A DNA stretch of 64,000 bases from Pacificitalea sp040119125 (GCA_040119125.1 JBEDTR010000001.1:328387-392386); one strand, 5' to 3'; positions 24,945 to 33,929 are shown, counted from the first letter of the stretch. Notes: generated by a model not told the origin, from the sequence alone. Translations and numbers: made by a program.

Positions 24945-25690
24945 GTGCGCGAGCGTGGAGCCAACCGGGCCGGGGCGACCAGCCCCGACCCGCGCCCTCC
25001 CTCCCCCATGGGAGGGCGCTTTTGTGCCGTCACGCACCGCACACCCCTCGTCCGGGGCTTTCAAGATAAACCGCTAACCACAAGCCTTGCGCAGCGCCCA
25101 CCCGAGGGAGGGCGCTTTGTGCGTCTCGGTTCGGTTTCAGCTTCTCGGGCCGGGGCGACCAGCCTCCGGCCCGCGCCCTCCCTCCCCAACGGGAGGGCGC
25201 TTTGGTGCCGTCATGCGCCGCACATCCCTCGTCCGGGGCTTTCGAGATAAACCGCTGACCACAAGCCTTGCACAGCGCCCACCCGAGGGCGGGCGCTTTG
25301 TGCGTCTCGGTTCGGTTTGAGCTTCGCGGGTCGGGGGCGACCAGCCCCGGCCCGCGCCCTCCCTCCCCCCGGGAGGGCGCATTGGAGCCGCCATGCACCG
25401 CACAATCCTCGTCCAGAGCTTTCGAGATAAATCGCTGACCGCAACCGTTGCGCAGCGCCCACCCGAGGGAGGGCGCTTGGTGCGGGTTGGGTCGGCTTGA
25501 GCTTCGCGGGTCGGGGGCGACCAGCCCCGGCCCGCGCCCTCCCTCCCCCCGGGAGGGCGCATTGGAGCCGCCATGCACCGCACAATCCTCGTCCAGAGCT
25601 TTCGAGATACACCGCTGACCGCAACCGTTGCGCAGCGCCCGCCCGAGGGAGGGCGCTTGGTGCGGGTTGGGTCGGTTTCAGTTAGCGTTC
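24945..25690 (+). repeat. Array of four ~180 bp non-coding tandem repeats
   Basis: Units begin near 24991, 25172, 25353 and 25533 (periods 181, 181, 180), with a partial unit in front. Each unit has one strong hairpin (GCGCCCTCCC / GGGAGGGCGC, 10 bp) and one weaker hairpin (AGCGCCC / GGGCGCT), both often followed by T-rich bases. Units 3 and 4 differ at about 5 of 180 positions; units 1 and 2 are more divergent. The period is mostly not a multiple of 3 and substitutions are not codon-like, so it is not a protein repeat. It fills the 815-base gap between convergent plsC-type and polA genes. Confidence 0.93.
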
Positions 25691-25715
25691 CGCACCCACA
25701 CCCACACCCGCCGGT

Positions 25716-28520
25716 TCAATGCGCTTCGGCCCAATTCGCGCCGATCCCGGCATCGACGACCAGCGGCACGTCGAGATGCACCGCCGGATGTGCCGCGCCT
25801 TCCATCACCTCGCGGACGGTGGCGATGACCTGATCCTCGGCGCCTTCGTCCACCTCAAAGATCAATTCGTCATGCACCTGCAACAGCATCGTCGCGGGCA
25901 GATCGGCGATGGCGTCCTCCATCCGGATCATCGCGCGGCGGATGATGTCGGCGGCGGTGCCTTGGATCGGGGCGTTGATCGCGGCGCGTTTGGCAAAGCC
26001 CGCACCGGGGCCCTTGGCGTTGATCTCGGGCGTGTTGATGCGGCGGCCAAACAGGGTCTGCACATAACCGTGTTCCTTGGCAAAGGCGGTGGTGTCGGCC
26101 ATGTATTCGCGGATGCCGGGGAAGCGCTCGAAATAACGGTCGATAAAGCCCTGCGCCTCCGCCCGCGGAATGCGCAGGTTCCGGGCAAGGCCAAAGCCGG
26201 AGATGCCGTAGATCACCCCGAAATTGATCGCCTTGGCCTGACGACGGATCATCGGGTCCATGCCCTCGATCTCCACCCCGAACATCTCGGACGCGGTCAT
26301 GGCGTGAATGTCGAGCCCGTCGCGGAACGCGGTTTTCAGCGTGTCGATCCCGGCGATATGGGCCAGAATGCGCAATTCGATCTGGGAATAATCGAGCGAC
26401 AGCAGCCGCTTGCCCGGCGCGGCGACAAATGCCTCGCGGATGCGGCGGCCTTCTTCGGAGCGCACGGGGATGTTTTGCAGGTTCGGATCGGATGAGGCCA
26501 GCCGCCCGGTATTCGCGCCGGTCTGCTGATAGCTCGTATGCACCCGGCCCGTGTCGGGGTTGATATGGGTCTGCAGCGCGTCCGTATAGGTCGATTTCAA
26601 TTTCGACAATTGCCGCCAGTCGAGGACGCGCCCCGGCAGGTCATGCTCGGTCGCCAGATCCTCCAGCACATCCGCCGGGGTGGACCATGCGCCGGTCTTG
26701 CCCTTCTTGCCGCCGGGCAGGCCCATACGGTCAAACAGAACTTCGCCCAGCTGTTTGGGTGAGCCTACGTTGAACGTCTCGCCCGCCAGTTCGTGGATTT
26801 CCGCCTCCAGCCCCGCCATTTTCTGGGCAAAGGCATTGGACATGCGCGACAGCGTGTCGCGATCCACCAGCACGCCCGACATCTCCATCCGCGCCAGCAC
26901 GGGGATCAGCGGTCGTTCCAGTGTTTCGTAGACGGTCGTGACCCGATTGAGGTGCAGCTGCGGGCGGAACAGATCCCACAGACGCAGGGTGATATCGGCA
27001 TCCTCGGCGGCGTAGCGCGTGGCCTCCGGGATCGGCACACGGTCAAAGGTGATCTGGCTTTTGCCGGACCCGATCAACTCTTTGATCGGGATCGGGTTAT
27101 GCGACAGGTAGCGCTCAGACAGCAGGTCCATGCCATGCCCGTGCAAGCCCCCATGCAGGGCGTAGGACAGGAGCATGGTGTCGTCGATGGGCGCGATGCG
27201 CAGCCCGTAGCGATGCAGGATCTTGGCGTCGTATTTCATGTTCTGGCCGATCTTGAGGATCGCGGGATCCTCCAGCACCGGACGCAGCGCGTCGAGCGCT
27301 TGTGCCAGCGGGATCTGACCCGGCGCGATCGTATCATCGGCAAAAAGCCCGTCACCGCCGCCCTCGGCCTTATGCGTCAGCGGGATGTAGCAGGCCCGGC
27401 CCGGCGCGGTGGCAAGGCTGATCCCCACCAGATCGGCGGTCATGTCGTTCAGGCCCGTGGTTTCGGTATCGAGCGCGACATGCCCCAGTGCGCGGATTTC
27501 GGCGATCCAGGCATCGAGCGTCTCCATATCAGTGACGCAGATGTAGCTGTCGGGCGCGAAGGGGGGCTGTTCGGGCAGATCGGCTGCGGCATCCGCGGTG
27601 GAGGCGGCGCCCTCGGGGATGGCGGGGGCCTCGATCCCGGCCTGATCGGCGACACGCCGGGTCAGGGTGCGGAATTCCATCCGGGTCAGGAAATCCAGAA
27701 GCACTGCGGGCTCGGGGTCTTTCACCTCCAGATCGTCGAGGGTGAAATCGAGCGGGGTGTCGCAATCCAGTTCTACCAGCCGTTTCGAGGTGCGGATCTG
27801 CTCGGCATGGTCGATCAGCGTCTGACGGCGTTTGGGCTGCTTGATCTCGCCCGCGCGGGCCAGCAGCGTTTCCAGATCGCCAAATTCGTTGATCAGCAGC
27901 GCGGCGGTCTTGATGCCGATGCCGGGCGCGCCAGGCACGTTATCGACGCTGTCACCGGCGAGCGCTTGCACATCGGTCACCCGGTCGGGGCCGACGCCGA
28001 ATTTCTGTTCGACCTCTTCGATGCCGATGCGCTTGTTCTTCATCGCGTCGAGCATTTCGACCCCGCCGCCGACCAATTGCATCAGATCCTTATCCGATGA
28101 GATGATCGTGACCCGGCCCCCGGCCTCGCGCGCTTGGCAGGCAAGGGTGGCGATGATGTCATCGGCCTCGAACCCTTCCTTTTCTTCGCAGGCGATGTTG
28201 AAGGCGCGGGTGGCTTCGCGCGTGAGCGGGATCTGCGGGCGCAGGTCTTCGGGCATCGCGTCGCGATTGGCCTTGTAGAGATCGTAGATCTCATTGCGGA
28301 AGGTCATCGACCCTTTGTCGAAAATCACCGCCGCATGGGTCGGCGCATCGGGGCCGGAGCTGTCCTCGATATAGCGAAACAGCATGTTGCAGAATCCGGC
28401 GATCGCCCCGATCGGCAGCCCGTCGGATTTGCGCGTCAGCGGTGGCAGCGCGTGATAGGCGCGAAAGATGAAGGCCGATCCGTCGATCAGGTGCAGGTGA
28501 CAGCCCTTGCCGAAATTCAT
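25716..28520 (-). CDS. polA: DNA polymerase I
   Basis: A 934-residue polymerase for Okazaki fragment processing and repair. N-terminal 5'-3' exonuclease (DGSAFIFRAYHALPPL; VTIISSDKDLMQLV), 3'-5' exonuclease with an intact first acidic motif (VALDTETTGLNDMTADL), and the polymerase domain with motif A LSLDYSQIELRILAHIAG, motif B RRQAKAINFGVIYG and motif C LQVHDELIFE. All three activities look functional. Start at ATG 28520 (MNFGKGCHLHLIDGSAF); the open frame upstream is not family-like. Its promoter must lie in the long gene-free region behind it. Confidence 0.98.
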   Translation of the reverse strand: MNFGKGCHLHLIDGSAFIFRAYHALPPLTRKSDGLPIGAIAGFCNMLFRYIEDSSGPDAPTHAAVIFDKGSMTFRNEIYDLYKANRDAMPEDLRPQIPLTREATRAFNIACEEKEGFEADDIIATLACQAREAGGRVTIISSDKDLMQLVGGGVEMLDAMKNKRIGIEEVEQKFGVGPDRVTDVQALAGDSVDNVPGAPGIGIKTAALLINEFGDLETLLARAGEIKQPKRRQTLIDHAEQIRTSKRLVELDCDTPLDFTLDDLEVKDPEPAVLLDFLTRMEFRTLTRRVADQAGIEAPAIPEGAASTADAAADLPEQPPFAPDSYICVTDMETLDAWIAEIRALGHVALDTETTGLNDMTADLVGISLATAPGRACYIPLTHKAEGGGDGLFADDTIAPGQIPLAQALDALRPVLEDPAILKIGQNMKYDAKILHRYGLRIAPIDDTMLLSYALHGGLHGHGMDLLSERYLSHNPIPIKELIGSGKSQITFDRVPIPEATRYAAEDADITLRLWDLFRPQLHLNRVTTVYETLERPLIPVLARMEMSGVLVDRDTLSRMSNAFAQKMAGLEAEIHELAGETFNVGSPKQLGEVLFDRMGLPGGKKGKTGAWSTPADVLEDLATEHDLPGRVLDWRQLSKLKSTYTDALQTHINPDTGRVHTSYQQTGANTGRLASSDPNLQNIPVRSEEGRRIREAFVAAPGKRLLSLDYSQIELRILAHIAGIDTLKTAFRDGLDIHAMTASEMFGVEIEGMDPMIRRQAKAINFGVIYGISGFGLARNLRIPRAEAQGFIDRYFERFPGIREYMADTTAFAKEHGYVQTLFGRRINTPEINAKGPGAGFAKRAAINAPIQGTAADIIRRAMIRMEDAIADLPATMLLQVHDELIFEVDEGAEDQVIATVREVMEGAAHPAVHLDVPLVVDAGIGANWAEAH

Positions 28521-28652
28521 GAAGCCCTCCAGGTGCGATTCCGCCCGAGGTCTAGCGCATCCCGGCGGGCGTGTCACAGGGCGGGGGCGCCGGGTGACGA
28601 CAGGTCGGGCGAATCGCGGGGGTGGGGGGAAACAGGTCAGGGGGTCTGTCCC

Positions 28653-28676
28653 AATTGTTTCGCACGCGAAACAATT
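28653..28676. repeat. Perfect inverted repeat upstream of polA
   Basis: AATTGTTTCG (28653-28662) and CGAAACAATT (28667-28676) with CACG between. No T run follows, so it is not a typical terminator. It could be an operator or, with the adjacent GTCTGTCCC sequence, a REP-like element. Confidence 0.65.
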
Positions 28677-29038
28677 TACGGGTGGGTAAGCTTTTTCTGC
28701 GAAAAGATGGGCAAGGCTGCGCCGGTCCTGCGGGGGCGGGGCGGTGTGTTCGTCGAAAGTTAAGAGATGCGCGCGGTCCAGCACGGGGCGTCGCGAGGCA
28801 GTCGCTGGGGAGGCAGATTTAGGAGGATGAGGGCCAGGTAAAGCAATCTGCGGCACCGCCATTCAGGCGGAGTGCGCCCGCCTTCGGGCAGGCGCGCGCG
28901 GCGCGGGTAGGTGTGTCACGATTGGCGACGCGCGGGCGGGGACCGTTCAGCGTGGCAACCGGGTAGAGCGCTGGGACGGTTAAGGGCTGTCTAATTGGCA
29001 TTCGGCAGTCGGGGCGTGTGGCTTCGCTTACCGGCGGC

Positions 29039-29120
29039 GTTAGTGGATGCGTTGAGCGGCAGCGTTGAGCGGCAGCGTTAGTGGAGCGCTTAGCGGCAGC
29101 GTCAGGGGCTTCGTTGCGGG
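29039..29120. repeat. Degenerate 13-bp tandem repeat
   Basis: Units of the type GTTGAGCGGCAGC, two of them exact neighbours (about 29050-29075) with four or five degraded copies on either side. Lies just beyond the end of the coiled-coil membrane gene. No coding sense. Confidence 0.55.
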
Positions 29121-29156
29121 CCTGCGGCCTCTACGCGCCATGTATCAGCGCGCGCC

Positions 29157-29486
29157 TTAGCCGGTGGCGTTGTGGCGTTCGATATAGCCGTGGAGTTCCT
29201 CGGCCTCGGCACGGGCGGCGCGGAGGCCGTCCATGGCGGCGCGAAGTTCGGCCTCGGTCTGGCTCAGCTGGTTGGTGAGTTCGGCCTCACGCTGCTGCAG
29301 GTAGGTGATCGCCTCATCGCGGCTTTCTTCGGCCTCGTGAAGCGATTGCGCCATCTTGTCGAGCTCGCCCATCTCGGACTGGGTCACGCGGGTGAGCCGC
29401 AGCACCAGCCAGCACGAGAACCAGCCAAGAAGAAAGGCTACGAAAAGGATGATCGCCGTGACGACGATAAATTCGGTTCTGTTCAC
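29157..29486 (-). CDS. Small membrane-anchored coiled-coil protein
   Basis: A 109-residue protein with one N-terminal membrane helix (VVTAIILFVAFLLGWFSCWLV, about residues 8-28) followed by a long cytosolic coiled coil rich in Glu, Ala and Gln (GELDKMAQSLHEAEESRDEA onward). The topology resembles YtxH- or LapA-like envelope proteins, but I do not recognise a named family. It overlaps the stop of the OmpA/BON gene upstream by 4 bases (ATGA), so the two are coupled and probably act together at the envelope. Confidence 0.8.
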   Translation of the reverse strand: MNRTEFIVVTAIILFVAFLLGWFSCWLVLRLTRVTQSEMGELDKMAQSLHEAEESRDEAITYLQQREAELTNQLSQTEAELRAAMDGLRAARAEAEELHGYIERHNATG

Positions 29487-31456
29487 TGTTGCTCCGCCTC
29501 GGCTGTCCCGGACCCGTTTTCTTCTGCCCCGTCGTCCGAAGCCGCGTCAGCCGCTTCGGTCCCTGCGGCCCCGTCACCGTCTGCCGCGCTGGCCGCGTCC
29601 TCATCTAGCGGTTCGGCCTCTTCGAGAACAAGACGGAATTCGATGCGGCGGTTTTCCTCACGGCCCTGCTCGGTGTCGTTATCGGCGATGGGGGTCGTCT
29701 CGCCATAGCCGCGGGCCGTGATGTCGGCGGTCAGGACGCGGCGGGCCATCAGACCTTCGAGCACCGCATCCGCGCGGGCTTGGCTAAGTTCGAGGTTCAT
29801 GACCTCGCGGCCCTGACTGTCGGTATGACCGCCGATTTCCAGCACCAGATCGACCTCGGAGCAGCTGCCCTTCAGGACATCGGAGATGCGGTCGACAACG
29901 CCGATGCTCTCACCCGTGATTTCGGTCGAGCCGGGATCGAAGGCGATTTTCTGATCGGACTGAATGGCATTGATCCGCCGCACGCATTCTTCGGCGCTGG
30001 GCAGGTTGGCAATGGGATCGAAGGCTTTCTTATAGACCACGTCGATTTCGAAATTCTGGCTTTCGCCCAGCTTATCGGACAGCAGTCGCGAGATTTCGGC
30101 GCGGGCCTCGGGGTTGCCGGTCTCGCCCTTCACCGACACGAAAGCGGGCTGGACGACGACGGCGCCATGTTCCAGCTCCGACAAGGCCTGAAGCCCGGAC
30201 AGGACGCGCACGGGCCAGCCATCGGGAAGGGTGTCGTCGACGCGGGCGGCGGCATAGACCCGTTCGATGCCGAACCGGGCGCGGGCGAAGCTTTCGACGG
30301 CTTCACGCTGCTGCTCATCGGTGACGCGGCCACGGATCTGCACCTGACCTTCGGGCGAGAGGGTGGCCACGAATTCCGGGGGGCCGGCCTCCGCATCGCC
30401 AGTGCCGTCGACGGCGACAGGCTCGGGCAGGACGGAATGGAGGGAGAAGACATCGGGCAGGCCGGATTCGAGTTCGCCCACAACACGGTCGAAATCGTTC
30501 TGCGTGGCGGTGTCGAGCGCGACAAGCGACACGTCTGCATCGGAGAAGGTCACCGACCCGCCGCCAAGTTCGGAAAGGGCGGCGATGCCTTGGGTGACGG
30601 CGGTGCTCCAATCCGGGGTGGGCACGCCAAGCCCAAGGGTGCAGGTCGCGCCCTCCTCCAGACCGGCGCGGCGCGCGGCGGAAAGGATGCGGGCGGCGGC
30701 CTCTTCGGTATCGGCGGAACAGGCGTCGAACCGGGCGCCATCCTCGTCGATGAGGAAGCGTAAGGTGAAGGGCGTGATGACGGGCCGCGGCGCGGAGATG
30801 TCCATGGCCAGTTCGACGGCATCGGGCACGGCGCGGCGCAATTCGGCCTCAAGCCGGCGTTTTTCCTGCCCGGAATTGGAGATGGCGGTGATGCGCACGG
30901 CGTCATCGGTGATCGAGATCTTAGAGCGGGGCAGGCGGGCCAGAGCCTCGAAGCCGAACCCCATCGCCGTTTCCCAACCATCAGGCACCGGGTAGTCGGC
31001 GGTTTCCAGCAGGTCCACGACCTCCGCCCCGTCGGCAATGCGGGCAATGTCGCGGGCGACCTTTTCGCGGTCCAACTCCGCCGGGATCAGCCCGATGAGG
31101 GAAATGCCCTCGCCGTTGCGGAGGATCTCGATGGTGAATTCGGGCGATTCGATGGGGTTGGCGGGGATGACTTCCATGTTGTCGATGACACGGGAGCTTT
31201 CGACCACTTCGCCCGTGACCGACAGCGCGCGGAAGCGATCTGCCTCGGTCGGGGCGGTGCCGCTGAGCTGAACCTGCAACCCGTCGGAGCCGACCTCCAC
31301 CCATTCAAACCCGTTATCGACAAGGGCGCTGCGCACCCCGGCCTGCGAGACCCGTTCAACGACCGAGGCCGCCACCCCGGCGGAGACGAGCGACAGGCAG
31401 GCAGCAACCGCGAGCGCTGCCGCAGAAATCACGACGGGTCCGACACGCATAGGCAA
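29483..31456 (-). CDS. OmpA-family protein with BON-like domains
   Basis: A 657-residue exported protein (655 if the third-codon ATG is used). Order: signal peptide or anchor (residues about 8-30), several repeating BON-like modules (for example SDGLQVQLSGTAPTEADRFR, EGISLIGLIPAELDREKV and EGQVQIRGRVTDEQQREAV), an OmpA C-terminal peptidoglycan-binding domain at about 486-609 (EIGGHTDSQG, LSQARADAVLEGL, with the DAP-binding Asp and Arg in place), and an acidic Ala/Glu/Asp tail. It should sit in the periplasm bound to peptidoglycan; BON modules often bind phospholipid. Coupled to the small coiled-coil gene downstream. Confidence 0.9.
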   Translation of the reverse strand: MPMRVGPVVISAAALAVAACLSLVSAGVAASVVERVSQAGVRSALVDNGFEWVEVGSDGLQVQLSGTAPTEADRFRALSVTGEVVESSRVIDNMEVIPANPIESPEFTIEILRNGEGISLIGLIPAELDREKVARDIARIADGAEVVDLLETADYPVPDGWETAMGFGFEALARLPRSKISITDDAVRITAISNSGQEKRRLEAELRRAVPDAVELAMDISAPRPVITPFTLRFLIDEDGARFDACSADTEEAAARILSAARRAGLEEGATCTLGLGVPTPDWSTAVTQGIAALSELGGGSVTFSDADVSLVALDTATQNDFDRVVGELESGLPDVFSLHSVLPEPVAVDGTGDAEAGPPEFVATLSPEGQVQIRGRVTDEQQREAVESFARARFGIERVYAAARVDDTLPDGWPVRVLSGLQALSELEHGAVVVQPAFVSVKGETGNPEARAEISRLLSDKLGESQNFEIDVVYKKAFDPIANLPSAEECVRRINAIQSDQKIAFDPGSTEITGESIGVVDRISDVLKGSCSEVDLVLEIGGHTDSQGREVMNLELSQARADAVLEGLMARRVLTADITARGYGETTPIADNDTEQGREENRRIEFRLVLEEAEPLDEDAASAADGDGAAGTEAADAASDDGAEENGSGTAEAEQQ

Positions 31457-31525
31457 AAATTCCTCGTTTGTTGCAGGAATGCACTTCCTTTAGGACGCCA
31501 CGGCCCGAGGTTCAATCCGCCCGGC

Positions 31526-32536
31526 TCAGAGCGCGATCACGATCGCGAAAAACAGCGCAGGGATCAGGCCGGCGTCGCGATTGGCCCGGAACAGCGTCAG
31601 GCAGCGGTCGGTATCGTCAATGTCGAGGCGCCCGAGTTGCCATGTCATGTGCCAGCCAAAGGCCCATGCGCCCGCAAGCCCGATGACAAGCGCCAGCGGA
31701 TCGGCCAGCGGCCCCAGCGCGAGGATCACCGCGATGGACATGAGCAGCACCGAGATTGCCATGAACAGGCGCAGCCAGCCGGGGCTGTCGGCGCCAAACA
31801 GGCGCGCGGTGGATTTGACGCCGATCAGCGCGTCATCCTCGGCATCTTGGTGGGCGTAGATCGTGTCATAGAAGATCGTCCAGGCGATCCCGGCGAGGTA
31901 GAGAAACACCGGCGCCAGCGACAGCGAGCCGGTATGCGCGGCCCAAGCCAGCAGCGCGCCCCAGTTGAACGCCAGCCCGAGGAAGATCTGCGGCCACCAT
32001 GTGAACCGCTTGGCGAAGGGATAGATCGCGACTAGAGCCAGCGACCCGATGCCAAGCCAGATCGCGGTGGCGCCAAAGGTCAGCAGGATCAGGAAGGCGA
32101 TGCCCGCCTGAATGGCCATCCAGCCCGCGGCCTGTCGCACGGTGACCTGCCCTGACGGGATCGGGCGGGACCGGGTGCGCGCGACTTTATCGTCGATGTC
32201 GCGGTCGGTGATGTCATTCCATGTGCAGCCCGCCCCGCGCATCAGCCACGCGCCGATACCGCAGCCCGCGATGATCCACAGATCAAACCAGCGCCAGCCC
32301 GTCGCGGCGGCGGCCAGCAGCACGCCCCACCAGCAGGGCAGCAGCAACAGCCATGTGCCGATGGGCCGGTCGGCGCGGCTGAGCCGCAGATAGGGCCGGA
32401 ATCGGGCCGGGGCGTAGCGGTCGACCCAATTGCCTTTCACGGCGTCGTAGACTTCGCCCGTCTTGAGCGGGCCAGTGTCGGCGCCGTCAGGGGTGGCGGG
32501 TCGCGCGGTGTCTGGCATCTGCTGCGCCTCGGTCAT
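31526..32536 (-). CDS. ubiA: 4-hydroxybenzoate polyprenyltransferase
   Basis: A 336-residue inner-membrane prenyltransferase that adds the polyprenyl tail to 4-hydroxybenzoate in ubiquinone synthesis. About eight or nine membrane segments and both Asp-rich motifs are visible: NDITDRDIDDKVARTRSRP and DTIYAHQDAEDD. Three in-frame ATGs (32551, 32536, 32518) are possible starts; the first would overlap the divergent rsmE start codon, so I prefer the second, with weak support. The start codons of ubiA and rsmE are only 13-31 bases apart, so the two promoters must overlap each gene's coding region. Confidence 0.94.
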   Translation of the reverse strand: MTEAQQMPDTARPATPDGADTGPLKTGEVYDAVKGNWVDRYAPARFRPYLRLSRADRPIGTWLLLLPCWWGVLLAAAATGWRWFDLWIIAGCGIGAWLMRGAGCTWNDITDRDIDDKVARTRSRPIPSGQVTVRQAAGWMAIQAGIAFLILLTFGATAIWLGIGSLALVAIYPFAKRFTWWPQIFLGLAFNWGALLAWAAHTGSLSLAPVFLYLAGIAWTIFYDTIYAHQDAEDDALIGVKSTARLFGADSPGWLRLFMAISVLLMSIAVILALGPLADPLALVIGLAGAWAFGWHMTWQLGRLDIDDTDRCLTLFRANRDAGLIPALFFAIVIAL

Positions 32537-32549
32537 ATGGTCTGGCCTC

Positions 32550-33278
32550 ATGGGATCGGATGCAAAAATCAGGCTCTTTGTAGAGCACGCCTTGGGGGCG
32601 GGGCAAACTGTCCCTCTGTCGCGGGATCAGGCGCATTACCTGTTTGGGGTGATGCGGCAGACCGAAGGCGGTCATGTGAAGCTGTTCAATGGTCGTGCGG
32701 GCGAATGGCTGGCGCAGATCAGCCGCGCAGGCAAGCGTGGCGGGGAGCTGACCTGTCTGGAGCAAAGCGCGCCGCAGCTGGCACCGCCGGATCTGTGGCT
32801 GTTGTTTGCGCCGATCAAGAAAGCGCGCACCGATTTCATCGTGGAAAAGGCCGCCGAGATGGGCGCGGCGCGGATCGTGCCGGTGCAGACCGAATTCACC
32901 AATTCCGAGCGCATTCGTCGCGACCGGCTACAAGCGCATGCGGTGGAGGCGGCAGAGCAATGCGGCGGCACTTATGTGCCTGAAGTGACAGATTTAATAC
33001 GGCTGGACCGGCTGCTGGCCGATTGGCCCGAGGAGCGCGGGCTGATGTTTTGCGATGAGAGCCGTGCCGGCGAGGCGCGCGCGCTGGAGCCGAGCGCGAC
33101 AGGCCCATGGGCCATTCTGATCGGCCCCGAGGGCGGGTTTTCCGAAGCAGAGCGGGTGCGGATCGCGGCACTGCCACAGGCGCGGGGCGTCAGCCTTGGC
33201 CCGCGTATCTTGCGCGCGGATACGGCGGCAGTGGCGGCGATGACCCTGTGGCAGTCGGCGCTGGGGGATTGGCGATGA
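32550..33278 (+). CDS. rsmE: 16S rRNA (uracil1498-N3)-methyltransferase
   Basis: A 242-residue SPOUT-class methyltransferase that modifies U1498 of 16S rRNA. The N-terminal PUA-like part (RLFVEHALGAGQTVPLSRDQ) and the knotted SAM site near the C-terminus (ILIGPEGGFSEAERVRI, SLGPRILRADTAAVAA) are characteristic. Start ATG 32550 (MGSDAKIRLFVE) has no visible Shine-Dalgarno; TATGGT at about 32535-32540 could make a near-leaderless transcript. An unrecognised membrane-protein gene follows on the same strand. Confidence 0.95.
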   Translation: MGSDAKIRLFVEHALGAGQTVPLSRDQAHYLFGVMRQTEGGHVKLFNGRAGEWLAQISRAGKRGGELTCLEQSAPQLAPPDLWLLFAPIKKARTDFIVEKAAEMGAARIVPVQTEFTNSERIRRDRLQAHAVEAAEQCGGTYVPEVTDLIRLDRLLADWPEERGLMFCDESRAGEARALEPSATGPWAILIGPEGGFSEAERVRIAALPQARGVSLGPRILRADTAAVAAMTLWQSALGDWR

Positions 33279-33318
33279 GGGAGCGTGGCGGTGCATGTTT
33301 CACGCGGAGAAGCGCGCG

Positions 33319-33849
33319 ATGATCCGGCCCGAACTCCGCCGTTGGGCCGGGCGCTATAGCGAGGTGCTGGGTGCTGCGGGTGTGGCGCTGGCGGGGCTGT
33401 GGCTGGTCTGGCTCGGCGGTTGGATTTTGCAGGCGCTGGGCGTGGCGGTGATGCTGGCGGGCGGTGCCGGGATTGTGATCGGCTTGCGGCGGCTGCGGTT
33501 TCGCCTGCCCGAAGACGCGCCGGGTGTGGTCGAGGTGCTGGAAGGGCAGATCGCCTATCTGGGCCCCGAAACCGGCGGCGCGGCGGCGCTGTCTGAACTG
33601 ACCGGCCTAGAGGTGCGGTTGGTGTCGGGGCGCGGGCGCTGCTGGCGGCTGCGCCAGCAGGACGGGCAGGTCTTGTTGATCCCGATGGCGGCGCGCGGCG
33701 CGGCGGAGCTCTACGATCTGTTCGGCACCTTGCCGGGCATGTCGGATCGGGCGTTGCGCGGTGCCTTGAGCGGCCCGGACCGGGTGATCTGGTCGCGCGA
33801 CGAAGGCGTGGCGCGGGTGGCGACGTTGCGATTGGCGGAACGCTCCTGA
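33319..33849 (+). CDS. Unrecognised two-helix membrane protein
   Basis: A 176-residue protein with two adjacent hydrophobic segments near the N-terminus (YSEVLGAAGVALAGLWLVWL and ALGVAVMLAGGAGIVIGL) and a ~110-residue soluble C-terminal domain (PGVVEVLEGQIAYLGPETGG onward). I know of no family name; it sits between rsmE and gshA on the same strand. ATG 33319 is chosen for GGAG upstream; ATG 33295 adds eight residues. A role with either neighbour is not evident. Confidence 0.8.
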   Translation: MIRPELRRWAGRYSEVLGAAGVALAGLWLVWLGGWILQALGVAVMLAGGAGIVIGLRRLRFRLPEDAPGVVEVLEGQIAYLGPETGGAAALSELTGLEVRLVSGRGRCWRLRQQDGQVLLIPMAARGAAELYDLFGTLPGMSDRALRGALSGPDRVIWSRDEGVARVATLRLAERS

Positions 33850-33929
33850 CTTGACACCCCCGGCACCGCGTCGCAGGTCTATCGGCCAAAGCCATCAGAC
33901 TTGCGTCAGCGACCGGAGCCCCCCCCCAG

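Larger units (their letters stand above)
28521..29156. other. Gene-free 636-base region upstream of polA
   Basis: No plausible gene, tRNA or known stable RNA motif was seen (I looked for RNase P, tmRNA and SRP RNA signatures). It holds a 10-bp perfect palindrome at 28653-28676 next to a GGGGTCTGTCCC block, two adjacent small hairpins at 28856-28870 and 28876-28889, and a degenerate 13-bp tandem repeat at 29039-29120. The polA promoter should be here, but I could not pick a convincing one. Confidence 0.6.

Noticed and set aside
25030..25624. Long minus-strand reading frames of 137-182 codons in three frames over the tandem array, reading similar Gly/Arg/Pro-rich peptides
   Set aside because: They are the same DNA repeat read in different frames; the 181-base period shifts frame and substitutions are mostly non-synonymous, so they are not proteins.
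24945..25690. CRISPR array
   Set aside because: The units are 180 bp direct tandem copies without unique spacers or cas genes.
25573..25833. Plus-strand small ORFs starting MHRTILVQSFRD within array units
   Set aside because: Changes between units alter amino acids freely, and no ribosome binding site is conserved.
28521..29156. A hidden stable RNA (RNase P RNA, tmRNA, SRP RNA)
   Set aside because: None of the universally conserved motifs was found by eye; a covariance search would settle it.
31495..31520. tRNA T-loop-like GGTTCAATCC sequence
   Set aside because: No matching acceptor, D or anticodon arms nearby.
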